From Impatiens glandulifera (Eukaryota; Streptophyta; Magnoliopsida; Ericales; Balsaminaceae), in the NCBI RefSeq assembly GCF_907164915.1, contig NC_061866.1, forward strand, positions 24,445,905-24,509,904: a stretch of 64,000 bases of DNA, given 5' to 3'. The translations under genes and the position numbers were made by a program. Positions 34,870 to 44,787 of this stretch are shown here, piece by piece. The notes beneath the pieces were generated by a model, which did not search any database, was not told where the DNA came from, and saw nothing but the letters and a program-made list of their open reading frames with translations. Every line of letters starts with the position of its first letter. The first letter of the stretch is position 1.

Positions 34870-35300
34870 GGCCAAACAAATATAAGTTTTTCAAAAAGCG
34901 GCCAAACAAATATAAGTTTTTCAAAAAAACGGCCAAACAAATATAAGTTTTTCAAAAACCGGCCAAACAAGTGTAAGTTTTTCAAAAACCGGCCAAACAA
35001 GTGTAAGTTTCTCAAAAACCGGCCAAACAAGTGTAAGTTTTTCAAAAACCGGCCAAACAAGTGTAAGTTCTTCAAAAACCGGCCAAACAAATATAAGTTT
35101 TTCAAAAACCGGCCAAACAAGTGTAAGTTTTTCAAAAACCGGCCAAACAAGTGTAAGTTCTTCAAAAACCGGCCAAACAAGTGTAAGCTCTTTAAAACCG
35201 GCCAAACAAGTGCAAGCTCTTTAAAACCGGCCAAATAAGTGTAAGCTCTTTAAAACCGGCCAAACAAATATAAGATTTTTAAAAACCGGCCACACATTAC
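34828..35300. repeat. 41-A run and ~29-bp tandem array before the polypurine tract
   Basis: A homopolymer of 41 A (34828-34868) is followed by about 14 copies of a ~29-bp unit: AAACCGGCCAAACAAGTGTA plus AGTTTTTCA, with AAATATA and AGCTCTTT variants. Long minus-strand ORFs here (LHLFGRFLKN repeats) are translations of the array. The second internal region has an 11-A run and only about six units. Confidence 0.85.
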
Positions 35301-35434
35301 AAGTTTTGAATATTTATTCTAAATAATCAAAAAGGGAGAAATTGATAGAAAAATTAAGTAAGTTAATTTTCTCAAAACCGGCCACACATTACAAGTTTTG
35401 AATATTTATTCTAAATAATCAAAAAGGGAGAAAT
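35301..35434 (+). promoter_or_regulatory. Polypurine tract region before LTR2, duplicated
   Basis: AAAAAGGGAGAAAT directly precedes LTR2 (35435). A complete extra copy of the tract plus the first bases of an LTR (TGATAGAAAAATTAAG) lies about 90 bp upstream. The same duplication precedes LTR3 (extra copy near 38726-38750). Confidence 0.8.
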
Positions 35435-37028
35435 TGATAGAAAAATTAAGTAGATTAATTTTAAACCGGTTAGAAAATAATTGTTATAACTTATGAAAAA
35501 TATATGTTAAACCGCTAAGTTATATCAAATATATTAACTGGTTTAAATATAATAAGAAGCTGTTGTAGCGTAGTGGTAAATGCCTCTGCCTGTCACACAG
35601 GTGACTAGGGATCAAATCCCACTAGCTGCAAATAATATTTAAAGTTTTGCTGTTTCAGGGAAATTGAGCAAAATCCATTCGGTTGGAAGTATATATATAT
35701 ATACCGTTCCGGTTGTTTGACTTCGGTTTGAAGTAAAAGCAACCGCAACCGGTTTGTCCAAGAAGTTCAGTCAACCGGTTGGTCAACCGGAGTTCAGTCA
35801 AGGAGTCCGGAACCGGTCAGTAAAGTTCAGTCAAACAGGATTGGTCAACCGACACTTAATGCAACCGCCCAGTCATAAATGTTCAGGTTAATTAAGTGCA
35901 ACCGCCCAATCATAAATGCTCCGGTTAATTAACTGCAGCCGCCCAGTCATAAATGCTCCGGTTGATTAACTGCAGTCACTCAGTCATAAATGTTCCGGTT
36001 GATTAACTGCAGCCGCTTAGTCATAAATGTTCCGGTTGATTAAATGCTGTCAAACTCCGGTTATTAAATGAGTAATCCAAATCCAGAAGCAATCTCCAGG
36101 CAGCAGGTAGCTGTCAGGCATGCTTGTCCAAATCCAGAAGCAATCTCCAGGCAGCAGGTAGCTGTCAGGCGGCCGGCTAAGAGCTGCCATGTGTCCAAAA
36201 TGCAAACCGGCTAAGTGCATGTCTGCCATGTGTCCAACATGCAAACCGGCTAAAGCGCATGTCTGCCATGTGTCCGAATTGATCTGTCCAAGAGGGAAGG
36301 CGTGCAAGCCTCTTGATCATTACTAGGAGAGAGAAAATATGACCGTTGTGTCCTCTCAGCTATAAAAGGAAGACGAGACGTCTTCATTTAATGTAGCAGT
36401 GATCAAACGAAAAATATCAATCACATCTTTTTAAGAAAATCATTAAGTTAGAGAGATAAAGTCATATATTCCAAAAACCGGTTTGCCTAAAACCGGAAGC
36501 TTTTTTTTTGTGTGTTGTTGTGTTGAGTTGTATTACATCAAAGAGTGAGTTTGGTGTAACCGGCGAGTAGCGAAGTTGGGCTCGACCGGAGGTATTGTTG
36601 TAACTCTAAAGAGTTAGTGGAGATCCTTCTCATAACCTGAGAAGAAGGGGTGACGTAGGAGAGTTTGCTCCGAACATCCATAAAAAATCTTGTCTCGTGT
36701 CTTTTATTTATTTCCCGTTTATTTACTCCAAAAACCAAAATACATTAACCGAAATATATTCCTACTCCAATAATCAAAACCGGTCCATTTCTCCATTCTA
36801 ACCGACTCCTCCTAAAAACTTCATTCGAATCGTATTCGTTGCTTCAGATTGAAACAGACATTTCCGCACTTGAACTCGGTTCAAGAGTCTGTGACAATTT
36901 GTGTAGTGTTAAGAGCGGTTTTAGTCTCTAACCGGACTATCACCAAAAAGTTGTGTGTTGTGTAAGCGGCCACCCTTACCGAAACCGGAAAACAACCCGG
37001 TCCTCGAAGGGCGTCCCCGATCCTAACA
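35435..37028 (+). repeat. LTR2 of the composite (1,594 bp)
   Basis: Starts TGATAGAAAAATTAAGTAG and ends GATCCTAACA. It differs from LTR1/LTR3 at its 5' end, lacks the segment with AGTTTAATGAATAGATAAAAC, has fewer 37-bp subrepeats and two rather than three 51-bp subrepeats, and has a distinct stretch at 36700-36790. TATA box at 36361. Confidence 0.9.
35559..35629 (+). tRNA. tRNA-Asp(GUC)-like module in LTR2
   Basis: Same 71-nt module as at 31764, apparently unchanged, about 125 bp after the LTR start. Confidence 0.6.
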
Positions 37029-37076
37029 AGTGGTATCAGAGCGAGGATCTTAACACTCAAGCAACCGAATACCATC

Positions 37077-38345
37077 ATGTCTTTCATCAACGAGCCCCCC
37101 ATGTTCTGCATCGAAGAATATGTTGATTGGAAGATACGGATGGAAGTGCATTTGGCCTCACAAGACGATGACATGTGGTATGTTATTACCGATGGTCCGA
37201 TAAAGATTGATAAGCCAAGATACAAATGGACGACGGAAGATAAGAAGATGAATAACTTGGATAATGTTGCCAAAAATATTTTGTTCAAGTCGTTGGACAA
37301 AAACATGTTTAGTAAAATCAAGTTTTGCTCCTCTGCTAAAGAAATTTGGGAGAAGTTGATCCAATTGTGCGAGGGCAGCGACCAAATAAAGGAGAACCGG
37401 AAAGATCATAAGGCTCTGATAGCTTATGAAATCAATAGCAAATGGGCCGATAGCGATTCGGACGACTCATCATCCAGCGACGGCGATGATAAAGTTGATG
37501 CATGCTTCATGGCGGAGAAAGAATCTGAGGTATTTGATTTCTCTTCTGAAGAATTTACTAAAGAAGACTTAGTTATTGCACTCAACGACATGGTCGATGA
37601 GTTCAAAAAATTGGCTGTTTTAATACCGACCCAAACAAAATATGAAACCGGAAAGTCAAGTGGTACCGCTGGTGAGCCAAGCGGAACCGAGACTTACGAA
37701 CCGGTTGGACTATCCTTAGAGAATGAGAAGCTCAAGGAGACAGTCCAATCGTTAACCGAAGAAAATGAGAGAATTAAATATGTCACGGCTTCTTGGAAAA
37801 GATCTAGTGAAGCGGTAAACCAGATGTCTAATTACCAAAGACATCCCAAATGTAAATTTGGTATTGGTTATAACAAATCCGCCACTCACAAGCATTCCAA
37901 CGGGATGAAACTCACAAAAGACAATCTTCCTTTCATAAGATTTGTCAAGAGTTCATCAACTGAAAACGAGGCAGAATGTGATCTAAAACCGGAAAAAGAA
38001 ATAAAATATGTAAGTCCAACTGACTCGGAAAAATGGCTTCATCCCGAGAGAAGGAAAGCCAACCGGCCAGCAGGTAAACAAACCGATACACACCCACAAA
38101 ATAAGGCACTCTTAGGACAACAGAAAGATGTCAAGCCAAGCACCGGAAAAGTAATTAGAACCATAACCGGGAAAGTTATCCGACTTATTAAAGTCTGGAT
38201 TCCTAAGGGATTAATAAGCCACAGACCCAAAGAAAAATGGGGACCAGATTCTTTATTGTCTATGAATGCAGGTAAATCAAGACAGAAGCTTGGAAGAGAT
38301 AGCATGGCATCCGGACAGTCGGCTACTGACGAACACATCATTTGA
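37077..38345 (+). CDS. Gag-like protein of internal region 2 (422 aa, open)
   Basis: Same protein as in internal region 1 with the family start intact (MSFINEPPMFCIEEY at 37077), 48 bases after LTR2. UBN2-like N-terminus, acidic linker, predicted coiled coil (about residues 215-235) and basic C-terminus with KVWIPKGLISHRPK. It lacks the second half of UBN2 and the CCHC knuckle seen in the Gag at 45861. It is one of the few long open element ORFs in the window. Near identity with the first copy apart from small indels (about 10 codons missing near 38094) suggests recent common origin. Function without a nucleocapsid knuckle is uncertain. Confidence 0.75.
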   Translation: MSFINEPPMFCIEEYVDWKIRMEVHLASQDDDMWYVITDGPIKIDKPRYKWTTEDKKMNNLDNVAKNILFKSLDKNMFSKIKFCSSAKEIWEKLIQLCEGSDQIKENRKDHKALIAYEINSKWADSDSDDSSSSDGDDKVDACFMAEKESEVFDFSSEEFTKEDLVIALNDMVDEFKKLAVLIPTQTKYETGKSSGTAGEPSGTETYEPVGLSLENEKLKETVQSLTEENERIKYVTASWKRSSEAVNQMSNYQRHPKCKFGIGYNKSATHKHSNGMKLTKDNLPFIRFVKSSSTENEAECDLKPEKEIKYVSPTDSEKWLHPERRKANRPAGKQTDTHPQNKALLGQQKDVKPSTGKVIRTITGKVIRLIKVWIPKGLISHRPKEKWGPDSLLSMNAGKSRQKLGRDSMASGQSATDEHII

Positions 38346-38464
38346 AGGAAAAAAAAAGCATGAAGTGGCTAACATCCTCACAAAGCCACTTCTCGAGTCT
38401 AAGTTTTCTTCCCTTAGAAATATTTTAGGATTGTTAGATTACAAAATTTGATGAAAATTTGTTT

Positions 38465-38690
38465 AAAAAAAAAAATTTCTTAAACGAAACCGTTTTTCCA
38501 AAAACCGGCCAAACAAGTGTAAGCTCTTTAAAACCGGCCAAACAAGTGTAAGCTCTTTAAAACCGGCCAAACAAGTGTAAGCTCTTTAAAACCGGCCAAA
38601 CAAGTGTAAGCTCTTTAAAACCGGCCAAATAAGTGTAAGCTCTTTAAAACCGGCCAAACAAATATAAGATTTTTAAAAACCGGCCACACA
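38465..38690. repeat. Shorter ~29-bp tandem array of internal region 2
   Basis: An 11-A run at 38465-38475, then about six units of AAAACCGGCCAAACAAGTGT plus AAGCTCTTT, the same family as at 34869-35300. Confidence 0.85.
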
Positions 38691-38825
38691 TTACAAGTTT
38701 TGAATATTTATTCTAAATAATCAAAAAGGGAGAAATTGATAGAAAAATTAAGTAGATTAATTTTAAAACCGGCCATACATTACAAGTTTTGAATATTTAT
38801 TCTAAATAATCAAAAAGGGAGAAAT

Positions 38826-40524
38826 TGATAGAAAAATAATTGTTATAACTTATGAAAAGTTTAATGAATAGATAAAACTAAGTTCAAATATATATGTTAA
38901 ACCTCTAAGTTATATCAAGTATATTAATTGGTTTAAATATAACAAAAAGCTGTTGTAGCGTAGTGGTAAACGCCTCTGCCTGTCACACAGGTGGCTAGGG
39001 ATCAAATCCCACTAGCTGCAAATAATATTTAAAGTTTTGCTGTTTCAGGGAAATTGAGCAAAATCCATTCGGTTGGAAGTATATATATACCGTTCCGGTT
39101 GTTTGACTTCGGTTTGAAGTAAAAGCAACCGCAACCGGTTTGTCCAAGAAGTTCGGTCAACCGGAGTTCAGTCAAGGAGTCCGGAACCGGTCAGTAAAGT
39201 TCAGTCAAACCGGATTGGTCAACCGACACTTAATGCAACCGCCCAGTCATAAATGTTCAGGTTGATTAAGTGCAACCGCCTAGTCATAAATGCTCCAGTT
39301 GATTAAGTGCAACCGCCCAGTCATAAATGCTCCGGTTGATTAAGTGCAACCGCCCAATCATAAATGCTCCGGTTAATTAAGTGCAACCGCCCAATCATAA
39401 ATGCTCCGGTTAATTAACTACAGCCGCCCAGTCATAAATGATCCGGTTGATTAAATGCTCCGGTTCCGGTTGATTAAATGTTGTATGTTCCGATTGATTA
39501 AATGCTGTATGTTCCGGTTGATTAAATGAGTAATCCAAATCTAGAAGCAATCTCCAGGCAGCAGGTAGCTGTCAGGCATGCTTGTCCAAATCCAGAAGCA
39601 ATCTCCAGGCAGCAGGTAGCTGTCAGGCATACTTGTCCAAATCCAGAAGCAATCTCCAGGCTCCAGGTAGCTGTCAGACAGCCGGCTAAGAGCTGCCATG
39701 TGTTCAAAATGCAAACCGGCTAAGTGCATGTCTGCCATGTGTCCAACAGGCAAACCGGCTAAAGCGCATGTTTGCCATGTGTCCAAATTGATCTGTCCAA
39801 GAGGGAAGGCGTGCAAGCCTCTTGATCATTACCAGGAGAGAGAAAATATGACTGTTGCGTCCTCTCAGCTATAAAAGGAAGACGAGACGTCTTCATTTAA
39901 AGCAGCAGCAGCAGTAGCAGTGATCAAACGAAAAATATCAATCACATCTTTTTAAGAAAATCATTAAGTTAGAGAGATAAAGTCATATATTCCAAAAACC
40001 GGTTTGCCTAAAACCGGAAGCTTTTTTTTTGTGTGTTGTTGTGTTGAGTTGTATTACATCAAAGAGTGAGTTTGGTGTAACCGGCGAGTAGCGAAGTTGG
40101 GCTCGACCGGAGGTATTGTTGTAACTCTAAAGAGTTAGTGGAGATCCTTCTCATAACCTGAGAAGAAGGGGTGACGTAGGAGGGTTTGCTCCGAACATCC
40201 ATAAACAAATCCTTGTCTCGTGTTCTTTCCTTTGCTTTTATTTACTTTACCTAACCTCAAACTAATCATACGCCTTAAACCGGTCACTCATATCCTTAAA
40301 CCGACTCCTCATAAACTTCATCCGAATCGTATTCGTTGCTTCAGATTGAAACGGACATTTCCGCACTTGAACTCGGTTCAAGAGTCTGTGACAATCTGTG
40401 TAGTGTTAAGAGCGGTTTTAGTCTCTAACCGGACTATCACCAAAAAGTGTGTGTGTTGTAAGCGGCCACCCTTACCGAAACCGGAAAACACCCCGGTCCT
40501 CCAAGGGCGTCCCCGATCCTAACA
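38826..40524 (+). repeat. LTR3 of the composite (1,699 bp)
   Basis: Starts TGATAGAAAAATAATTG and ends GATCCTAACA, followed by the duplication CAAAG. It is close to LTR1 throughout, sharing three 51-bp subrepeats and the GCAGCAGCAGCAG-type run after the TATA box (39870), with scattered single-base changes. Confidence 0.9.
38949..39019 (+). tRNA. tRNA-Asp(GUC)-like module in LTR3
   Basis: Same module with two changes: AAACGCC for AAATGCC and GTGGC for GTGAC. The A box and anticodon loop are intact. Confidence 0.6.
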
Positions 40525-40529
40525 CAAAG

Positions 40530-41126
40530 ATATAACAACATATGAAGAAGAAGAAAAACAGACAACATCGTATACATATAATTATAAAGATATATGTATG
40601 TATATATGTATGTACCTTCAGTTGTCAACTAAAACTCTGTTAAATATTGGTTTATCTGGTCGTAAAGATGAATCAATGATGAAAGTATGATAAATTGCGA
40701 AGGTGGGATGGTTGGATGGTTGGATTTAGATTTGGAGTCGATCGGTGGGATGGTGGGACGGTGGGATGGTGGATTTGGATCGGTGGGATCGGTGGGATTT
40801 GGATTTGGAGTCGATTGGTGGGATTTGGATTTGGAGGCCAAAGGCACCGCGGAAGAGTTTGACGGACGTAATCGATAGAGAGTGGGAGAGAGAAGAGAGG
40901 ATTTCAGAGATGCCCTAATTCAAATGTATAAAATAATAAAAAAATTAAAAAATATATAAATATTAAATGAAAATTCGCGAGAAGCTCGTGAACAATCGAA
41001 CAAAATAATTTGGGTTGGAGTTCGGATCGAAATATTATCGAACATATTCGAATTCGGTTCGAATTCGATAGATTCGAACTTGAATCAAATATATATAGAG
41101 CCAGCTCGAAAAAATTGTGAGGCAGC
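40530..41126. repeat. hAT right-end region with GGTGGGAT minisatellite
   Basis: 40700-40850 is a tandem of GGTGGGATGGT and GGATTTGGAGTCGAT-like units. 41020-41100 holds TTCGAA/GAATTCGA subterminal motifs matching the left end. The ORFs here are repeat translations. No gene. Confidence 0.65.
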
Positions 41127-41154
41127 TCGGTTCGTTTGCACCACTAGTTGTGGC

Positions 41155-44100
41155 TGCTATGTCTATTTCTATTGTAACTAGTGCTAACCTGGGTGTTATC
41201 GGGTCCATTGTGGATGCTCCATTGGAGGATGCTGCTGCTTTGTCTGTTTTTGACCATGCTAGTGCTAGTTTGGGTGTTATCGGGCCTAGGTTTGTTCCCT
41301 TTTGAGTATTCTAGATTCTAGAATTGTTGGTCTTTGTTCTGGTGGTACAGTGAGGCTTGATTGATTAATGGTTGGGGTCTGCCTGAGTTCTATTCGTGGT
41401 TCTAATGCTATCGAGTCTGGTGGTGGGAATGCTCCTTTGGATACTATGGTGGTCGGTCCTAGTGATGTTGGGTTTGGTGCTGGTGTGATAGCAGGATCAA
41501 GGTGTAGTTTAGATTTGGGTGATGTCAAGTCTGGTCATGTTCGATTAGGTTCGGCTGATGCGTTGAAGTTTGGATGTACTGATATTGGGATGAATGTAGG
41601 TGTTGTGACTGGTTCAGGTTCCCCTTATGCATTTGGGTCTGGTGGTTTTGATGCTTTTATAGATGTGGCTTCTAGTTGCATTTCTGAGGAAGTTGATACT
41701 ATTAGGACTAGTGGTGGTGATGTTCTGGTTAATGTTGTTGCTATGTATATTTCTGATGTTTTGAGCACTATCGGGTCTGGTGTGGTGTTGTCTAGAGGTG
41801 TTGTTGTCTCATGCCAAGGTGATACTATTGTTTTAGGACAGGCAGTTGCTGAGGATGCTGTGTTGCGCAACAAAACAAACTGGACCTGTATAATGTGGCT
41901 GATTTTGTGCTTGACTTTGATGACATCCTCAACGTTGATTCTTTTGGTTTAACTAAAGACTCTTCTGCGTTCAGGGTTAGTTTTTGCATGCCTGCTGGAT
42001 CTGAGCTTAGGACTTGCTGGGATGATTCTGAGCTTCTAGTTGCATTTCTGAGGAAGTTTATACTATTAGGACTAGTGGTGGTGATGTTCTGGTTAATGTT
42101 GTTGCTATGTATATTTCTGATGTTTTGAGCACTATCGGGTCTGGTGTGGTGTTGTCTAGAGGTGTTGTTGTCTCATGCCAAGGTGATACTGTTGTTTCAG
42201 GACAGGCAGTTGTTGAGGATGTTGTGTTGCGCAACAAACTGGACCTGTATAATATGGCTGATTTTGTGCTTGACTTTGATTACATCCTCAATATTGATTC
42301 TTTTGGTTTAGCTAAAGACTCTTCTGCGTTCAGGGTTAGTTTTTGCATGCCTGCTGGATCTGAGCTTAGGACTTGCTGGGATGATTCTGACTCTAATTCT
42401 GCTTTTAATTCTAGTTTTGTTTCAATGTCTGGAAAATGTAATAACAACTTGTTGGGTGTGGAGGTTCTGACCTTTGCGGATGATTTGGGTCTGACTAATT
42501 TTGTAGTGACTATTGACCTTAAATTTTCAAATGTTCATGCTTACTCTGTTGGGTTAAGGGTTGGTAGTAGAACTCAGATCGATGGTTCTTTAAATTCAGC
42601 TGCTGTTAGATCCTATGAACAGATGATGGACCCAGGATTTATTGATGGAGCTGATGCTAATTCTATTACGCCTGGAACAAGAACGAAAAAGATGGCTAAA
42701 AAACTAAGAAGGAAGCTTCTACTACAAAGCTCTAGCTCCCGGTCTAATGATTCTGCTAGTATTCTAGGGTCCAATTTTAGGCGGGTGAACTCTGATTTAG
42801 ATGCCTCTCGGTCATCTGGTCCCATTGTCACATCTCTAAATGAGAATAAGTCAATTCCTAGCAATATATAGACCATGATATCTGTTGCAAACACTTTTGA
42901 TTTTACTCTGTGTTAGTCCTGGGTCTTTTAGAACTAGTTCTGATCGGAGCCCTGCTTCTACTACTCGAACTGACGACACTATTCCTGCCAGAACTCTTGA
43001 AGCTAGTTCTAGTAAAAAGTACTTATAAGCTGATGCTAATGCTGTTTTAACTCGGTCTTCGAGCTTTAATTCTTTTAAGGGAACGGGTTTTCGTACTAAC
43101 TCTAGTGACATGGGTTTATTTAAAGTCAATTGCAGCAACTCAAATGACAGAATGAAAAAATCAATGAAATTACTAAGTCTTGATATAAAGAATAATATAA
43201 ATCCTGCACTTTATTCAATCAATCTTGGTCTTGAGGTTGTTGATGTTGAATCTGATGATCTAGAATGTGATGGAATTATTAAGTGTGACCCTGATTTTCA
43301 ACTGTTCAAGTTTCGGCACTCTGATTTGCAAAAAAAAATTATGCAGCAAGTCTAGTTTTGAACTCCCAACAAGTCAAGGTGTTTGTAATCTTAATAAGGC
43401 AGATTATACTGGGTTTTAATTTTTTTGATTCTCTTGAAGAAAGGCAATATGATGAGTTAATAGTCAAGATTAGCTTAATTAATAAAAAACAGGTGCCCAA
43501 TGCTCAGTCCTCTACTCTAGTGGTCATTCCTGATTCTATTCCTAATGAAAGTTCAGCTGCTCATGTTGATGCTTTTGAACTTCTAAAATTAGGGTCAGAC
43601 TATGTTGGAATTCTATCTCCTCTCTTTGATAACGATCCTGAGTCAAGGGTTCATGATGGGAGAAGTACTCAACGTGCTGAAAATAAGGATGAGTCTAGTC
43701 CAAAGCTGAATTCTAGTCAAAGCAAAAGGGAAAGACAGCAAAATAGAATGGCAGATCCTAATGTAGACATTCTGCTAAGGGTTGGGTCAGCCAATAGTGC
43801 CCCTACTAGTAGCAAACGGGTCAGGTGGGCTAAGATAGTTAATACTGTGCAGAAAGAGTGTGTTACTCCCTTGGCTAGTTCAGCCCCTGAAGTTAATTGC
43901 AGTTCTTCTAAATCTAATGTTAGTCGTGATCAGGGCCAACCAAATTCTGTTGAAGTACCCCTGTCTGAGTAATGAATAAAAATGAAATTTCTAACTTGGC
44001 TGGGTTGCGAAATCAATTCAGGAAGTTGCTGCTTCAGATTCGGAAGCAAGACATTATTATGTCCAAGGACCGTTGTGAGCTGCTTAATGTTCAGTTTAAT

Positions 44101-44787
44101 GTACAATACTTACAGGATTTGAACCTTTTAAATAAGGATCAATGTGACACTATTGTTAATTGGTCGATTTACTTTATTAAAGAGGTCTATAAATTTCATA
44201 AAACCATAATATATTCTGTTAAGGATAATCCTAACAGATCTTGGCAAAAATACAATGTATGGAATAACTCTATTGTGCCAGACCCTAAAAAAGGGAAGTT
44301 TAAAGTGGACATTGCCTCCTTGGAAGTAATTACTCTAGATCAACCCCACAAATTTAAGCTCCCCTTGAAATTGAAGAAACTTATGTCAAGACTTGGGAAT
44401 CTGTTTTAGTAGGTCATTTCATGGGTAACACAAAAGTCCAATTTAATATTGTTAGAAACTCTTTGCTGGAGCTATGGGAGAAGAATGGACTCGAGAAGGT
44501 TACTTTAAATGACTATGGGTTTTACTTTCTTACTTTCCGTAACGGAAGTGAACTTCAAGGTATTACTAGTGTAGAATATACCTTCTTAGGGAATCATAGA
44601 CTGGACTTTACAAATGAAGCGGAACGCTCAACAAAACCACAAGCCTCCAGAACTCGAGCAGATTTGGGTGCAGCTAAAGAAAAACCCCCCTCACATTTTC
44701 AATCCCATTGGGCTTGCTTACATTTCTAGCTTGCTCGGGAAACCTTCGATGTTTGACCCAGCCATGAAGGGGTATGAGAGGGCATCG
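41155..44787 (+). pseudogene. LINE-B ORF1, middle part (Ser/Gly/Val-rich, then DUF4283)
   Basis: Continues the frame from 27893. The first 1.7 kb encodes a Ser, Gly, Val and Asp-rich low-complexity protein with no recognised domain (open pieces 41368-41952 and 42107-42871), ending in a basic patch KKMAKKLRRKLLLQ. Pieces at 43110-43355 and 43358-43972 follow (RVRWAKIV). From 43972 the conserved ORF1 core begins: a helical segment (LRNQFRKLLLQIRKQ), FKLPLKLKK, then the DUF4283-like VGHFMGNTKVQFNIVRNSLLELW, and LLGKPSMFDPAM up to the Sirevirus-type insertion at 44787. Frameshifts at the 364-bp duplication, near 44409 and near 44625, and stops, make it a pseudogene. Confidence 0.75.
41671..42397. 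repeat. 364-bp tandem duplication in LINE-B ORF1
   Basis: TCTAGTTGCATTTCTGAGGA at 41671 recurs at 42035. The copies are nearly identical over about 360 bp; one visible difference is a 5-bp indel (CAACAAAACAAACTGG versus CAACAAACTGG). Since 364 is not a multiple of three, the duplication shifts the reading frame. Confidence 0.9.

Larger units (their letters stand above)
31641..40524 (+). mobile_element. Tandem non-autonomous Sirevirus-type composite (LTR-int-LTR-int-LTR)
   Basis: Three LTRs (31641-33372, 35435-37028, 38826-40524) separate two internal regions of about 2.06 and 1.80 kb. One target duplication, CAAAG, brackets the whole (31636-31640 and 40525-40529), so the tandem unit occupies a single insertion site. 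Each internal region has a primer-binding site, a gag-like ORF, the last codons of RNase H, a short-unit array and a polypurine tract. Protease, integrase and nearly all of RT/RNase H are absent. LTR1 and LTR3 resemble each other more than either resembles LTR2. Confidence 0.92.
27894..41146 (-). mobile_element. hAT transposon (13.25 kb with nested composite)
   Basis: Terminal inverted repeats of 20 bp: TAGGGGTGCAAACGAACCGA at 27894-27913 and the complement of TAGTGGTGCAAACGAACCGA at 41127-41146 (19/20). Flanked by an 8-bp target duplication with one difference, GTTGCGGC (27886-27893) and GTTGTGGC (41147-41154). Both subterminal regions are full of TTCGAA/GAATTCGA words (27960-28135 and 41020-41100), as expected for transposase-binding ends. 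A minus-strand transposase pseudogene lies near the left end. About 8.9 kb of it is a later LTR composite; without that the element is about 4.4 kb. Confidence 0.92.

Noticed and set aside
34803..35234. Minus-strand ORFs with LHLFGRFLKN/LTLVWPVFEK repeats
   Set aside because: They are translations of the ~29-bp tandem array and the 41-A run; both frames are open simply because the unit lacks stops on that strand.
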